From assembly GCA_963778465.1 (NCBI GenBank), contig CAVZUK010000003.1, positions 1,798,001 to 1,862,000 on the forward strand: a stretch of 64,000 nucleotides of DNA. The letters are read 5' to 3'. The stretch is from CAVZBW01 sp963778465 (GTDB taxonomy: Bacteria; Actinomycetota; Acidimicrobiia; Acidimicrobiales; RAAP-2). This document shows, in pieces, positions 28,255 through 37,007 of the stretch. Position numbers and translations under genes: made by a program. The notes under the pieces are model-generated. The model had not been told where the DNA came from, made no database searches, and worked only from the letters and a program-made list of their open reading frames with translations. Positions within the stretch are counted from its first letter, which is position 1. Every line of letters starts with the position of its first letter.

Positions 28255-28286
28255 TTGACTTCGGAGCTGGGTTCAAGGTTTACCCT
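28255..28286 (+). promoter_or_regulatory. MerR-type promoter with 20-base spacer, leaderless start
   Basis: TTGACT (28255-28260) and TACCCT (28281-28286) are separated by 20 bases instead of 17, the over-long spacing typical of promoters that MerR-family proteins untwist. The spacer ends GTTCAAGGTT, which resembles metal-responsive MerR operators. The ATG of the MerR gene begins 6 bases after TACCCT, the position where transcription should start, so the message is predicted leaderless. Confidence 0.65.
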
Positions 28287-28292
28287 GTCGCC

Positions 28293-29039
28293 ATGGAGGG
28301 TCTGCGGGTGTCTCAGCTGGCGGAATCGGCCGGCGTGCCGGCGTCGACGGTGCGCTACTACGAACGGGTCGGGTTGCTGTCGCCGGCCCGACGGGCGGGC
28401 AACGGCTACCGCCTGTTCGATCACTCCTCGCTCGACGAGCTGGCGTTCATCAACCGGGCCAAGGGGATCGGGATGAGCCTCGAGGAGATCGCCGAGCTGC
28501 TCACGGTGTGGCCGGACACCGAATGCCGCGACCTGCAGGACCGCTTGAGCAGGTACCTGGCCGTGCGGATCGATCAGGTTCGGACGCAGCGACGAGAGCT
28601 GGAGGCGTTCCAAGCCCAGTTGGGCGCCGTGCGGGGCCGTCTGGCCGGTCGCGAAGCGGGCGCCGAGCGGTGCAGCAAGGGATGCAGCTGCGAGGCGGAT
28701 CTCGACCTGACCGGCGACGAGCCGACGGGGGAATGGGCGCGTCGGGAATGCTCGCTCGACGACGAGTCGAGGAGCGCCCGGATGGCCGAGTGGAGGGTAC
28801 TGGCCGAAGAGGCCACGTCGGTGCGCCGAGACGGCGACGTCGTGCGTCTGACCTTTGCCGCCGACCCGGAGGTGGTCGCATGCGTCGCCCGCCTTTGCGC
28901 GGAGGAGAGCGACTGTTGCGCTCCGATGCGCTTCCGTCTCGACATCGGAGCCGACGGGCTCGCCGTCACCGGGCTCGCCCCCGGCGCACCCGGCATTCTC
29001 GAGGCGCTGTTCCCCCAGCGCTCACCTGTCTACCCATGA
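28293..29039 (+). CDS. MerR-family regulator with cysteine-rich C-terminal domain
   Basis: The 248-residue protein has an N-terminal MerR helix-turn-helix (GLRVSQLAESAGVPASTVRY, YYERVGLLSPARRAGNGYRL), then the dimerisation coil (residues about 85-125). After this it is extended by about 110 residues. This part has a Cys cluster (CSKGCSCEADLD) and a later C-x(n)-C/CC pattern (EVVACVARLCAEESDCCAP), so it could bind soft metals or arsenic. The promoter shows MerR-type spacing, suggesting autoregulation. It is followed 82 bases later by a BASS-type transporter gene that it may control. No ribosome binding site is present, consistent with leaderless translation. Confidence 0.85.
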   Translation: MEGLRVSQLAESAGVPASTVRYYERVGLLSPARRAGNGYRLFDHSSLDELAFINRAKGIGMSLEEIAELLTVWPDTECRDLQDRLSRYLAVRIDQVRTQRRELEAFQAQLGAVRGRLAGREAGAERCSKGCSCEADLDLTGDEPTGEWARRECSLDDESRSARMAEWRVLAEEATSVRRDGDVVRLTFAADPEVVACVARLCAEESDCCAPMRFRLDIGADGLAVTGLAPGAPGILEALFPQRSPVYP

Positions 29040-29121
29040 CCCTCCGAGGCGTGACCGCCCTCGTCGCCTGAGGCGACGCGATCGCACGGCTCTCTCAGCC
29101 CGATCCGTTCAAAACGCCACC

Positions 29122-30045
29122 GTGAACTCCCGCCTCGGCCGCTTGCGTTCGCTCGTTGCTGCCTACCCGGAGTTGCTGGGGGTGGTGGTCGCCGCCGCGA
29201 TCGGGTTGAGCGCGCAAGCGCCCCTGGCCTGGTTGGCTGCCCGCCAGGGCATCAACGTTCTGCTGGCCATCCTGGTGTTCGCCACCGCCCTCGGCGTCGA
29301 GCCCGCGGCATTGCGCCGCGTTGGTGACACCTGGCGGCCGCTCCTCGCCTCCTTCGTCGCCGGTATCACCTTGCTGCCCGCCCTGTCCTGGGTCGCTTCT
29401 CGGGTCGTGGCCGCAGGCTCGCTGCGCGACGGGGTCATGGTCGTCGGGCTGGCTCCTTGCGAGATCGCGTCGGTGGCCACCACCGCGATGGCCGGCGGGG
29501 CGACCGTTCTGGCGGCCGGGATCCTCGTCACCTCCACCGTGGGAGCCATCGCGATCGCGGGGCCGGCGCTCGCTCTCGAGGCCGGCCACGTCAACATCGA
29601 CACCGGTCAGATCATCGTGAACCTGGCTCTCGTCGTCGCGCTTCCCCTCACCGCCGGCCTCCTGCTGCGCGCGGTTCGACCGCCCGGCGCCAGGATGGAG
29701 AAGGGCGCCTCGCTCACGGCGACGGTCACCGTCTCGGCCCTGGTTGCCCTCATCGCCTCGGAGGTCCATCTCTCCGGTCGCTACTTCGGTGTGCTCGCAG
29801 GCTTGCTCGTCTTCCTCGCCGGGTCCGCCCTCGTGGGCTGGCTCCTCGGCCGCCGCAGCCTGCGGCCGAGGGCCGGTGCCCTGCTGCTCACCACGTCGAT
29901 GCGCGACTTTGCCATCGCCGCGTCCCTGGCGGTCGCGGCGTTCGGCCCGGCAGCGGCCGCACCACTCGGTCTCTACGGGATCCTGGTCTTGGTCTGGGGC
30001 ACCGCCATCGCCGGCACCCTCAGGCGCCGGACGAAAGTCGCCTAG
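29122..30045 (+). CDS. BASS-family (bile acid:sodium symporter-like) transporter
   Basis: The 307-residue protein has eight to ten membrane helices and the two-repeat layout of the bile acid:sodium symporter/ACR3-related superfamily. Typical strings are VVGLAPCEIASVATTAMAGG at about residues 108-127 and GALLLTTSMRDFAIAASLAV in the second repeat. Members carry organic anions, pantothenate, pyruvate or arsenite. Adjacency to a MerR regulator with a Cys-rich sensor suggests a toxic anion or metal-linked solute, but that is inference. The GTG start lacks a ribosome binding site, so the exact N-terminus is uncertain. Its last 4 bases overlap the convergent GYD gene. Confidence 0.78.
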   Translation: MNSRLGRLRSLVAAYPELLGVVVAAAIGLSAQAPLAWLAARQGINVLLAILVFATALGVEPAALRRVGDTWRPLLASFVAGITLLPALSWVASRVVAAGSLRDGVMVVGLAPCEIASVATTAMAGGATVLAAGILVTSTVGAIAIAGPALALEAGHVNIDTGQIIVNLALVVALPLTAGLLLRAVRPPGARMEKGASLTATVTVSALVALIASEVHLSGRYFGVLAGLLVFLAGSALVGWLLGRRSLRPRAGALLLTTSMRDFAIAASLAVAAFGPAAAAPLGLYGILVLVWGTAIAGTLRRRTKVA

Positions 30046-30335
30046 CCCATCTTTGCCAGGATCCCGGACATCTCCTTCTCGGTGAAGCCGCGCATCGTCA
30101 GCGTGCGCAGGTTCCCGGCTGCGCCGAGCTGAAGGTTGATGGCGGTTCCGGTCTCCTCGTCGGGCACGTCGGTGATGGCCACCATGTCGTAAGGTCCTGC
30201 CGTCCAGACGACCGCGTCGAACTTGCCGCCCTTGCTCTCCACGAGCTTCTTCGCAAGCTGATAGCGGTTGACGGTGTCCTTGACGTCTCGGACGCCTTGA
30301 TCCGTCCAGTTCAAGAGGATCACGTACTTGGGCAT
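30042..30335 (-). CDS. GYD domain protein
   Basis: The 97-residue protein matches the GYD family: start PKYVILLNWTDQGVRDVKD, the conserved WTAGPYDMVAITDVPDEETG and TLTMRGFTEKEM at the end. These are small dimeric ferredoxin-like alpha/beta-barrel proteins of unknown activity. A GAGAGGGGG site precedes the ATG. It is convergent with the BASS gene and shares four bases with it at the stop codons. Confidence 0.88.
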   Translation of the reverse strand: MPKYVILLNWTDQGVRDVKDTVNRYQLAKKLVESKGGKFDAVVWTAGPYDMVAITDVPDEETGTAINLQLGAAGNLRTLTMRGFTEKEMSGILAKMG

Positions 30336-30432
30336 CGGAGCCCCCTCTCATCTCCGGCCGCGGGAGCGCTTGAGATGATCGACGACGCTCTCGCGGGCCA
30401 ATAACAAATGCTACGGGCCCGGACGGATTCCC

Positions 30433-30888
30433 TCAAGGGGGATCTGCGTTCGGTGGACCCGGCTGCCGGGTCGAGTCTCGAGGGCGCGGGGGAAACCAAC
30501 CCATGTCCAACAGCATCGCCAGGATGTCGGGGCCTTGCCAGTGCTCGACGATGCGGCCCCCACGGAAGCGGGCCTGGTGGATTCCTCGGATCCGGACCGA
30601 CCTTCCGGTCGGTTCGACCCCCAGGAAGGGGCCCCGATGGGTGCCGAGACCGTCGAGCCGAAAGGACACCAGATCGCCCTCCTCGATCATCGAGAGCAGC
30701 TCGATGTGCGCGTCGGGGAACGCACCCCGCACGTTGCCGAGCATCAGACCGACGAAGCCGTCTGGGCCCTCGACGTCGCCCAGCGCTCCATGGGAGACGA
30801 GATTCGTATCGAGGAGGGCCCGAACGCCCGGCTCGTCGTCACCGTTGATGGCGGAGACCAGTGCCTCGACGACCGGCTTGTTCGACAT
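30433..30888 (-). CDS. SnoaL-like / ester cyclase family protein
   Basis: The 151-residue protein shows the SnoaL-like polyketide-cyclase pattern: an N-terminal helix (VVEALVSAINGDDEPGVRAL), GPDGFVGLMLGNVRGAFPDA in the middle and the strand VRIRGIHQARFRGGRIVEHW near the end. These enzymes catalyse ring closure or are simply ligand-binding. AGGAAG lies about 7 bases before the ATG. Its promoter region is only 42 bases long, shared with the divergent GH17-like gene. Confidence 0.85.
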   Translation of the reverse strand: MSNKPVVEALVSAINGDDEPGVRALLDTNLVSHGALGDVEGPDGFVGLMLGNVRGAFPDAHIELLSMIEEGDLVSFRLDGLGTHRGPFLGVEPTGRSVRIRGIHQARFRGGRIVEHWQGPDILAMLLDMGWFPPRPRDSTRQPGPPNADPP

Positions 30889-30930
30889 CTGCTCGCTTCC
30901 TCCCTGGCTTCGATTCGCTACCCTACGCCG

Positions 30931-31779
30931 ATGGTCAGCGACCTCTTCGCCGCACTGCGGACCCAGCGCAACTGGATCAACTACAACCCCGGCCCGCCGT
31001 TCGACTTCGTCGTTGGAAAGAATCCGACCACCACCGAGCAATTGGAGACGGAGCTGCAGCTTCTCTACCGGGCCGGGTTCCGGGGCCTGGTGACGAACAG
31101 CATGGCGTTCGGGCTCGAGCGCGCACCAGAGATCGCGAAGAGCGTTGGCTTCGAACACGTCGTCGCCAAGCTCTGGTGGCAGGACGACGACCTCCTCGCC
31201 CGCGAGAAGGCCAACCTCGACCAGGCCCGCGACGCGGTCGACGCCGTCTGCGTCGGCAACGAGATCATCCAGAAGGGGATCGCCGACCTCGAACGACTGG
31301 TTCGCGAGATGGACGAGGTGCGTGAGCGATCCGGGCGACCGGTGACCACCGGCTTCCAGCCTCCGGACTGGCAGGTTCATCCCGACCTGGCGACGTCGGT
31401 GGGTGACTTCTCGTTTCTCAACGTGCACCCCTGGTGGGTGTTGCACCGCAACGACCCCTTGACGGCCGCCGGATGGGTTGCCGAGGCCCATGAGCTGGTC
31501 GCTCACACGCCGGGGATCCCGCCCGACCGCTCCGTCGTGGTGCAGGAGACCTCCTTCCCGAGCGCCGCCCTCCATCCCGAATCCACTCCGGGTGCCACGC
31601 CGGAGAACCAACGTCTCTTCTACCAGGCGCTCCTGGCCACGGACGTCCCGTTCGTGTGGTTCTTGGCGGTGGACTCTCCGATGCACAGGGTCGCATCCCC
31701 GGTGGGTGGCTTCGGGGGGCTCTGGGACGAGCACTGGCAACCGAAGCCGGTGACCGAGCTACTCGCCTCCATCGGTTAG
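30931..31779 (+). CDS. GH17-like glycoside hydrolase
   Basis: The 282-residue protein is a TIM-barrel of GH17 (exo- or endo-beta-1,3-glucanase) type. It has the acid/base glutamate in VCVGNEIIQKG (about residue 111) and the nucleophile glutamate in VVVQETSFPSAA, equivalent to the canonical ETGWPS. The strand order DFSFLNVHPWW lies between. Family members act on beta-1,3-glucans, in plants and fungi extracellularly; here no signal peptide is present, so it would act inside the cell unless secreted otherwise. TACCCT 6 bases before the ATG suggests a leaderless transcript; there is no ribosome binding site. Confidence 0.78.
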   Translation: MVSDLFAALRTQRNWINYNPGPPFDFVVGKNPTTTEQLETELQLLYRAGFRGLVTNSMAFGLERAPEIAKSVGFEHVVAKLWWQDDDLLAREKANLDQARDAVDAVCVGNEIIQKGIADLERLVREMDEVRERSGRPVTTGFQPPDWQVHPDLATSVGDFSFLNVHPWWVLHRNDPLTAAGWVAEAHELVAHTPGIPPDRSVVVQETSFPSAALHPESTPGATPENQRLFYQALLATDVPFVWFLAVDSPMHRVASPVGGFGGLWDEHWQPKPVTELLASIG

Positions 31780-31795
31780 GGGACCTGTAGCGGTC

Positions 31796-32743
31796 TCACT
31801 CCTCGGCTGGCCCACCAGCAAGTTCGCGAGCGGCCCGGTAGAGCCTCTTCGTGAGGTCAGCGACCCGCTCGCCGTTGTCGTCGTAGAAGCCACGGCCGCT
31901 CTTGACGCCGAGCCGTCCCTGGGCGACGTTCTGCTCGACGGACCGTGCGGCGCTCTGGTCGGTGGCCAGCTCGGGGTAGAGGGCGTTCGAGATGTCGCGG
32001 AGCGTGTCGTGGCCGATGAGGTCGGTCATCTGCAGTGGCCCGAACACCGGGATGAAGGCGCGGAGCGTGGTCTGCACCAGGGCGTCGAGCTCCAGTGGCT
32101 CCACCGCGCCGATGTCCAGGAGGTGCAACATCTCGCGCAGCATCGCAAACCAGACCCGGTTCCAGAGGAATCCGGGGATCTCCTTGTTGACCCGGATCGC
32201 GCGGAGGCCGATGTCATCGCAAAAGCCAACGGTGCTCCTCACGGTGGTGTCGCTGGTCTTCTCCCCGGCGACGACCTCGACGAAGATGATGAGCTGTGTC
32301 TGCACCGGATGGACCACGATCGCTCGTTCGGGGTGGACCATGTCCTTGGCGAGCCGGGTCATCGGGAAGTTGGACGTCGAGCTCCAGAGGAGGGCATCGG
32401 CGCTGATCGCCGCCTCGATCTGCCGGTAGCAGGCGGATTTCACATCGGCATTCTCGACGATCGACTCCATGACCGCCGTGCACGGAGCGAGGGCGTCGGC
32501 CAAGTCGGGATAGACGGAGACCCTCGTTAGAACCCCGTCGATGTCCGAGGGTGCCACCGCGCCGATCTCCGCGAGCGCACCCAGGCTCTGTCGGAGTCGG
32601 TCTTGCAGGGTGTGCACGGACGTGGTGGGTGACCAAGCTCGGACGTCATAACCGGCCAACGCGAACTGCTGCGCAAAGAGATGTCCGATGTAGCCTGCGC
32701 CGACGATGCCGATCGGACCTTCCAAGCGTTGATGCTCCGTCAT
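31796..32743 (-). CDS. 3-hydroxyacyl-CoA dehydrogenase family protein
   Basis: The 315-residue protein has the NAD-binding Rossmann motif PIGIVGAGYIGHLFAQQFAL and the family tail (LGVKSGRGFYDDN). A catalytic region with VVHPVQTQLIIFVEVV supplies the histidine-glutamate pair of this family. The single-domain length fits L-3-hydroxyacyl-CoA dehydrogenase or the related carnitine dehydrogenase, which oxidise a 3-hydroxyl group with NAD. A TAGCTT box 7 bases before the ATG, with no ribosome binding site, suggests leaderless expression. It lies alone between a GH17-like gene and a divergent hypothetical gene. Confidence 0.88.
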   Translation of the reverse strand: MTEHQRLEGPIGIVGAGYIGHLFAQQFALAGYDVRAWSPTTSVHTLQDRLRQSLGALAEIGAVAPSDIDGVLTRVSVYPDLADALAPCTAVMESIVENADVKSACYRQIEAAISADALLWSSTSNFPMTRLAKDMVHPERAIVVHPVQTQLIIFVEVVAGEKTSDTTVRSTVGFCDDIGLRAIRVNKEIPGFLWNRVWFAMLREMLHLLDIGAVEPLELDALVQTTLRAFIPVFGPLQMTDLIGHDTLRDISNALYPELATDQSAARSVEQNVAQGRLGVKSGRGFYDDNGERVADLTKRLYRAARELAGGPAEE

Positions 32744-32846
32744 CGGGTGGAAGCTACCGGCTGCGCGATACCGGGGCGAGCGGCCCAGGACCGGCCGTCG
32801 GTCCGAGGGTCAGGCGATTGGCCTCGGCGAGACCGGAGGCTGATCG

Positions 32847-33656
32847 ATGGCGGACGGTGGGTTGGACGAGGAGATCGAGAGGCTTCGGGAAGCCGCGCGC
32901 CGCGCCTTGGAGCAGCTGTCGGCAAGCTCGGAGTGCTGGCCCGATGATCCGGGGGAACTCGAGGACGGCGATCTCGCCCTCCTGCGACACCTTACGGACG
33001 AGGATCGCGCCGTTGCCCTCGAGGCATGGCGTTCCGTCCTGCTGTCGGCGACCACGCTGACCTCACGAACAGATCTCCTGGCTTTCGGTCGGAGTATGCA
33101 AGACACCCTGGCACCCTGGTCCTTCACTGCCGAGGAATGGGAGGCGAACCCCCAGGTGCGACGACTGACCGACGAGTTTGCGGGCACCGGACCAGTGCTC
33201 GAGCCGCCTACACAAACCCGCACGACGGAGAGCTCCGAGTCACCGGGGTGGGTGGTATGTGCCGTGGACGAGTCCACTGCCCGCGAGTGGCAACTCGCCG
33301 CCGCCAAGCTCCCTTCCGTCGCGGGTCCGTATTGGTCGCGGATGGCTTCCGGTCGTATCCACTCGACCATGTTCGATCAGCCGCTCCGCGGACGGTTGAG
33401 CTCGGCACGGATCGGCACTGCGGTCCTCCCGCATCGGAAGGCCAAGGGGTCCGGAGGAGCTCGGCGGGGCCGCCGGACGAAGAATGACCACGCGAGGCAC
33501 CTGGATGCCGAGATGCGAACGCTCTATGCCGTCGACGAGGGCAACCGGCTGGTCTGGGTCACCTCGGTGAACCTCTTCAAGCTCGAGCGCCGCGCCGGGC
33601 GAGGATGGGTGCGTTGGCAGCTTGAGGGCAAGTCGTCTGGCAACCGGGGACAGTGA
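32847..33656 (+). CDS. hypothetical protein
   Basis: The 269-residue protein is unrecognised. Residues 1-60 are a charged helical stretch (LDEEIERLREAARRALEQL). A central part contains a possible acidic linker (TQTRTTESSESPG), and the C-terminal 90 residues are basic (RKAKGSGGARRGRRTK) with a final strand-rich segment. A GGAGG precedes the ATG by 7 bases. Its codon use is like the neighbours. It converges with guaA. Confidence 0.6.
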   Translation: MADGGLDEEIERLREAARRALEQLSASSECWPDDPGELEDGDLALLRHLTDEDRAVALEAWRSVLLSATTLTSRTDLLAFGRSMQDTLAPWSFTAEEWEANPQVRRLTDEFAGTGPVLEPPTQTRTTESSESPGWVVCAVDESTAREWQLAAAKLPSVAGPYWSRMASGRIHSTMFDQPLRGRLSSARIGTAVLPHRKAKGSGGARRGRRTKNDHARHLDAEMRTLYAVDEGNRLVWVTSVNLFKLERRAGRGWVRWQLEGKSSGNRGQ

Positions 33657-33682
33657 GGCCGAGTGGGCCTATCTCAGAGGGC

Positions 33683-35293
33683 CTACTGCCACTCGATCGT
33701 GCCGGGCGGCTTGGAGGTCATGTCGAGGAGCACGCGATTTACCCCTTCGACCTCGTCGGTGATGCGCTTGGAGATCCTCTCGAGAAGGTCGTAGGGCAGC
33801 CTGGCCCAGTCGGCCGTCATCGCGTCCTCGCTCGTGACGGGCCGCAGGACGATGGGATGTCCGTACGTGCGCCCGTCTCCCTGGACGCCGACGGAGCGAA
33901 TGTCGGCCAGCAGGACCACGGGAAACTGCCAGACTTCCCCGTGGAGACCCGCCCGGACGAGTTCGTCCTGCGCGATCGCGTCCGCGGCGCGGACGACAGC
34001 CAGGTTCTCCTCGGTCACCTTGCCGACGATGCGTATCGCCAGGCCGGGGCCGGGGAACGGATGCCTCCCGACGATCTCCGGCGGCAGGCCGAGATCCCGT
34101 CCGATCGCACGAACCTCGTCCTTGAAGAGCGTCCGGAGCGGCTCGACCAGCGAGAATCCCAGGTCGTCAGGCAGTCCGCCGACGTTGTGGTGGCTCTTGA
34201 TGACGTGAGTTCCCTCTCCGCCTCCGGACTCGACGACGTCCGGATAGAGCGTTCCCTGGACGAGGAACCGGATCGGATCCTCGTGACCCTGGCCTGAGAC
34301 GATCTCGCCCGCGGCGTCCTCGAAGGCCCGGATGAACTCCCGCCCGATGATGCGCCGCTTCTGTTCCGGGTCCGTCTCGTCGGCGAGCGCCTTGAGGAAG
34401 CGTGACCGCTCATCGCGGACCACCAGCTTGACGCCGGTCGCCTTGACGAAGTCGACCTCGACCTGCTCGGCCTCTCTCTCCCGCAGCAAACCATGGTCGA
34501 TGAAGACGCACGTGAGCTGGTCGCCGACCGCCCGGTGGACGAGGGCGGCCGCCACCGCAGAATCGACCCCGCCCGACAACCCACAGATGACCGGGTGCGC
34601 TCCCACCTGATCCCGGATGTCGACGACCTTGGACTCGACGATGTTGTCGATGGTCCATTCCGGCTCGAGCCCCGCCGCAGAGCCGAGGAACTGCTCGATC
34701 GTGCGTTGACCAAAGACCGTGTGCGCGACCTCGGGATGCCATTGCACGCCAGAAAGCAACCTGTCCTCGCTCTCACAAGCCGCAACCGATGCTCCGGGTG
34801 TCTGGGCCGTCGCCCGCAGCATCGGCGGAAGCGTGCTCACCGAGTCGTTGTGAGACATCCAGACCGACTGCTGCTCCGGTTGTCCGTCGAAGAGCCAGGC
34901 ACCCGGGTCGACGGTGGCGTTGGTGCGACCCGACTCCGCCATGCCGGTTCGGCTCACTTCGCCCCCCAGGGCGACCACCATCGCTTGGAACCCGTAGCAA
35001 ATTCCCATGACGGGAACGCCTGCCGTGAGGAGCGCAGGATCGACCCGAGGAGCCCCCTCCGCATAGACGCTCGATGGCCCACCCGAGAGGATGATGGCTG
35101 CCGGCGCTCTCTGGAGGATCTCGGCTGCCGACAGCGTGTGCGGGACGATCTCGCTGTAGACGTCGGCTTCCCTCACCCGGCGGGCGATCAGCTGCGCATA
35201 CTGCGCGCCAAAGTCGACCACCAAAACGGTCGCGGCACCGCCGTCTGCCGGCCGCCGAGCAGTGCTCCCGTTGCGGGCGGGGGCGTTACTCAT
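33683..35293 (-). CDS. guaA: GMP synthase (glutamine-hydrolysing)
   Basis: The 536-residue enzyme makes GMP from XMP, glutamine and ATP in purine synthesis. It has the class I glutamine amidotransferase domain (VLVVDFGAQYAQLIARRVRE; nucleophile Cys99 in MGICYG; catalytic HPE in WHPEVAHT). The ATP-pyrophosphatase domain carries the P-loop GLSGGVDSAVAA, and the dimerisation domain ends DMTSKPPGTIEWQ. Length and motifs are standard; the 20-residue N-terminal extension is longer than usual. There is no ribosome binding site at the ATG; a 9-codon leaderless frame overlaps the start (listed separately). Confidence 0.96.
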   Translation of the reverse strand: MSNAPARNGSTARRPADGGAATVLVVDFGAQYAQLIARRVREADVYSEIVPHTLSAAEILQRAPAAIILSGGPSSVYAEGAPRVDPALLTAGVPVMGICYGFQAMVVALGGEVSRTGMAESGRTNATVDPGAWLFDGQPEQQSVWMSHNDSVSTLPPMLRATAQTPGASVAACESEDRLLSGVQWHPEVAHTVFGQRTIEQFLGSAAGLEPEWTIDNIVESKVVDIRDQVGAHPVICGLSGGVDSAVAAALVHRAVGDQLTCVFIDHGLLREREAEQVEVDFVKATGVKLVVRDERSRFLKALADETDPEQKRRIIGREFIRAFEDAAGEIVSGQGHEDPIRFLVQGTLYPDVVESGGGEGTHVIKSHHNVGGLPDDLGFSLVEPLRTLFKDEVRAIGRDLGLPPEIVGRHPFPGPGLAIRIVGKVTEENLAVVRAADAIAQDELVRAGLHGEVWQFPVVLLADIRSVGVQGDGRTYGHPIVLRPVTSEDAMTADWARLPYDLLERISKRITDEVEGVNRVLLDMTSKPPGTIEWQ

Positions 35294-35315
35294 GCGTACG
35301 CACCGGGTGCTCCAT
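35286..35315 (-). CDS. 9-codon leaderless upstream ORF overlapping guaA
   Basis: ATG at 35315 lies 6 bases after a TAGTAT box, the position expected for a transcription start. It reads MEHPVRTHE and then TAA. The stop overlaps the guaA start (ATGAGTAA), so ribosomes finishing it could re-initiate on guaA, which has no ribosome binding site. Such coupled leaderless mini-ORFs are known in actinobacteria. The existence is inferred from layout only. Confidence 0.45.
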   Translation of the reverse strand: MEHPVRTHE

Positions 35316-35409
35316 CCACGGATACTACACCCCGGCCACGACGCCTATGACGTGGTTGAGCCCCGTCACCTGGGACTTTGTCGGGCAGCCGGGTTGCTGC
35401 GACGAGGAG

Positions 35410-36945
35410 TCAGCAGCCCGGGTAGGCCCTCGGCCAGTGCACCAAGCCGCACACGCTGGGCCCCGGGGAGTACGCGGCGCTGGCCCGCCAGTAGGGGAGT
35501 GGTCGCCAGCTTCGCCCACCGTTCGAGGTGGTCATCAGCAGCGAGGCACCGATGGGTGTGCACGTTCCGGTCCCAGCCATGGGCCGGCAGTCCGGGACGT
35601 ATGCCGCGGCCCAGCCATGAGAGCCGGACTCGAAGTGCAGCGACTGCATCGCTCCGGCCGACCAATAGGGATCGGTCGCGATACGCCCCCAATGCCGTCC
35701 GGCGTCGACCGTCGTGTACATGGCCGGGCCCATGAACACGAACCATTGGCGGGGGCTGACGGCGGAGAAGGGTGGCCCAGGAAGCGACGCAGTGGCGCCG
35801 CGGACATAGCCGAGCAGCGCGGGGTTGCGCGGTCCGGGATGTGGAGTCCAGGTCTGGCCGCCGTTGGCGGTCACGAAGACCGTCGACTCGCCACGTGCGC
35901 CAGGCACGGCGTCCAGTCCGAGGAGCACGCCCATCCGCCCGTCGAGAAAAGTGGGCAGCTGGTATCGCTCGTCGACAGGCAGAGCCTGAACCTGGTGCCA
36001 GCTCAATCCACCGTCGGATGTCTCGTAGAGGGCACCGCCCGGATCTTCGACGGTCCGACCGGTGGATGGGGAGTGACGCCAGCTGGGCTTGGTAAGGGCC
36101 CATCCCCGTTGTCGGGTGAGGAAGGTGATCGAGGCCCCCTGACCGTTGAATTGCGGATCGGACACGCTCGTCCAGCTCGCGCCACCGTCGGCGGTAGAGA
36201 AGAGGTGCAGATCGGCATTGTCGATCAGTCCGGTCGCAGGCGGGCTCGTCAGCTCGGTCAAGGCGAACCCGACGGACGGAGTGATGAAGCTGAGGTCCAC
36301 ATCGTCGCCGCAGGCCTGGATGCACCCAGGGAGCACGGACAAGGACCACGTGCGGCCACCATCGGTTGAGCGTTCCACGCCGACGCCGCTGGTCGAAGCG
36401 CCCGTTCCCTCGCCGGGCGGTACGAGACCGATCACCTCATGGACCGGCAGCCACAGATCCTTCGTCCCGATGCCGACGAGGGAGCCCAGCCGTGACGGAG
36501 CGTCCACGGGATCGACGGTCTTGACCGCGGCAGGCGTGATGTTGCGCCAACGATGGCCGCCATCTGCCGACAGGACGATCCCCGATCCGTTGACGGCCCA
36601 CCGAGCTGTGAGACCGTTCGAGCTTGGACGAGTGACCCCTTCGTCGCTGACGACCGCCGTGTTGTACCTCGAGCCTGGACGGTCTGAAATCGCACGCGGC
36701 GGTGGTCCGTCTCCGAAGGATGCCCCGCCCAGGTTGTGTGCCGTCGTGTGTCGTGATGCAGGCCCCCAACCTCCGACATCAAATCCGACAGCGACGACCG
36801 TGGAGGTCACCACGGCGATCGCTGCGGCGAGGGCCCATCTGCGATGGCGCCGCCGCCGAGCCTCCCGAAAGAGGGCCTCGGGGTTGACGGGGACCTCGGA
36901 GGGACCGAGGTCGGTCGCCTCCGGCGCGTCACGCACCAGCGTCAC
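35410..36945 (-). CDS. membrane-anchored Asp-box (BNR) beta-propeller protein
   Basis: The 511-residue protein has a cytoplasmic basic N-terminus (FREARRRRHRRWAL), one membrane helix (residues about 37-56, ALAAAIAVVTSTVVAVGFDV) and an extracellular beta propeller. The propeller is marked by Asp-box repeats (S-x-D-G-G-x-x-W: STDGGRTWSL, STADGGASWTS, TSDGGLSWHQ, TANGGQTWTP, VDAGRHWGR). The fold is that of sialidases and photosystem-assembly factor Ycf48 relatives, but the catalytic sialidase residues are not recognisable, so it is more likely a binding or sensor protein. GAGGTGG lies about 8 bases before the GTG. A 21-codon frame overlaps its start. Confidence 0.82.
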   Translation of the reverse strand: MTLVRDAPEATDLGPSEVPVNPEALFREARRRRHRRWALAAAIAVVTSTVVAVGFDVGGWGPASRHTTAHNLGGASFGDGPPPRAISDRPGSRYNTAVVSDEGVTRPSSNGLTARWAVNGSGIVLSADGGHRWRNITPAAVKTVDPVDAPSRLGSLVGIGTKDLWLPVHEVIGLVPPGEGTGASTSGVGVERSTDGGRTWSLSVLPGCIQACGDDVDLSFITPSVGFALTELTSPPATGLIDNADLHLFSTADGGASWTSVSDPQFNGQGASITFLTRQRGWALTKPSWRHSPSTGRTVEDPGGALYETSDGGLSWHQVQALPVDERYQLPTFLDGRMGVLLGLDAVPGARGESTVFVTANGGQTWTPHPGPRNPALLGYVRGATASLPGPPFSAVSPRQWFVFMGPAMYTTVDAGRHWGRIATDPYWSAGAMQSLHFESGSHGWAAAYVPDCRPMAGTGTCTPIGASLLMTTSNGGRSWRPLPYWRASAAYSPGPSVCGLVHWPRAYPGC

Positions 36946-37007
36946 CGCGCGACACCACCTCGGCCGAGTCGACCGCTGTCTCGATCCGGTGGTTCCGAGG
37001 GGAGCAT
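36942..37007 (-). CDS. possible 21-codon upstream ORF overlapping the Asp-box gene
   Basis: ATG at 37007 opens a short frame (MLPSEPPDRDSGRLGRGGVA, then R) that ends in TGA overlapping the GTG start of the next gene (GTGA). An AT-rich promoter-like block with two ACTAGT repeats lies just upstream (37011-37025). This may be a leaderless coupled leader, but the chance of a random frame is not small. Confidence 0.35.
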   Translation of the reverse strand: MLPSEPPDRDSGRLGRGGVAR

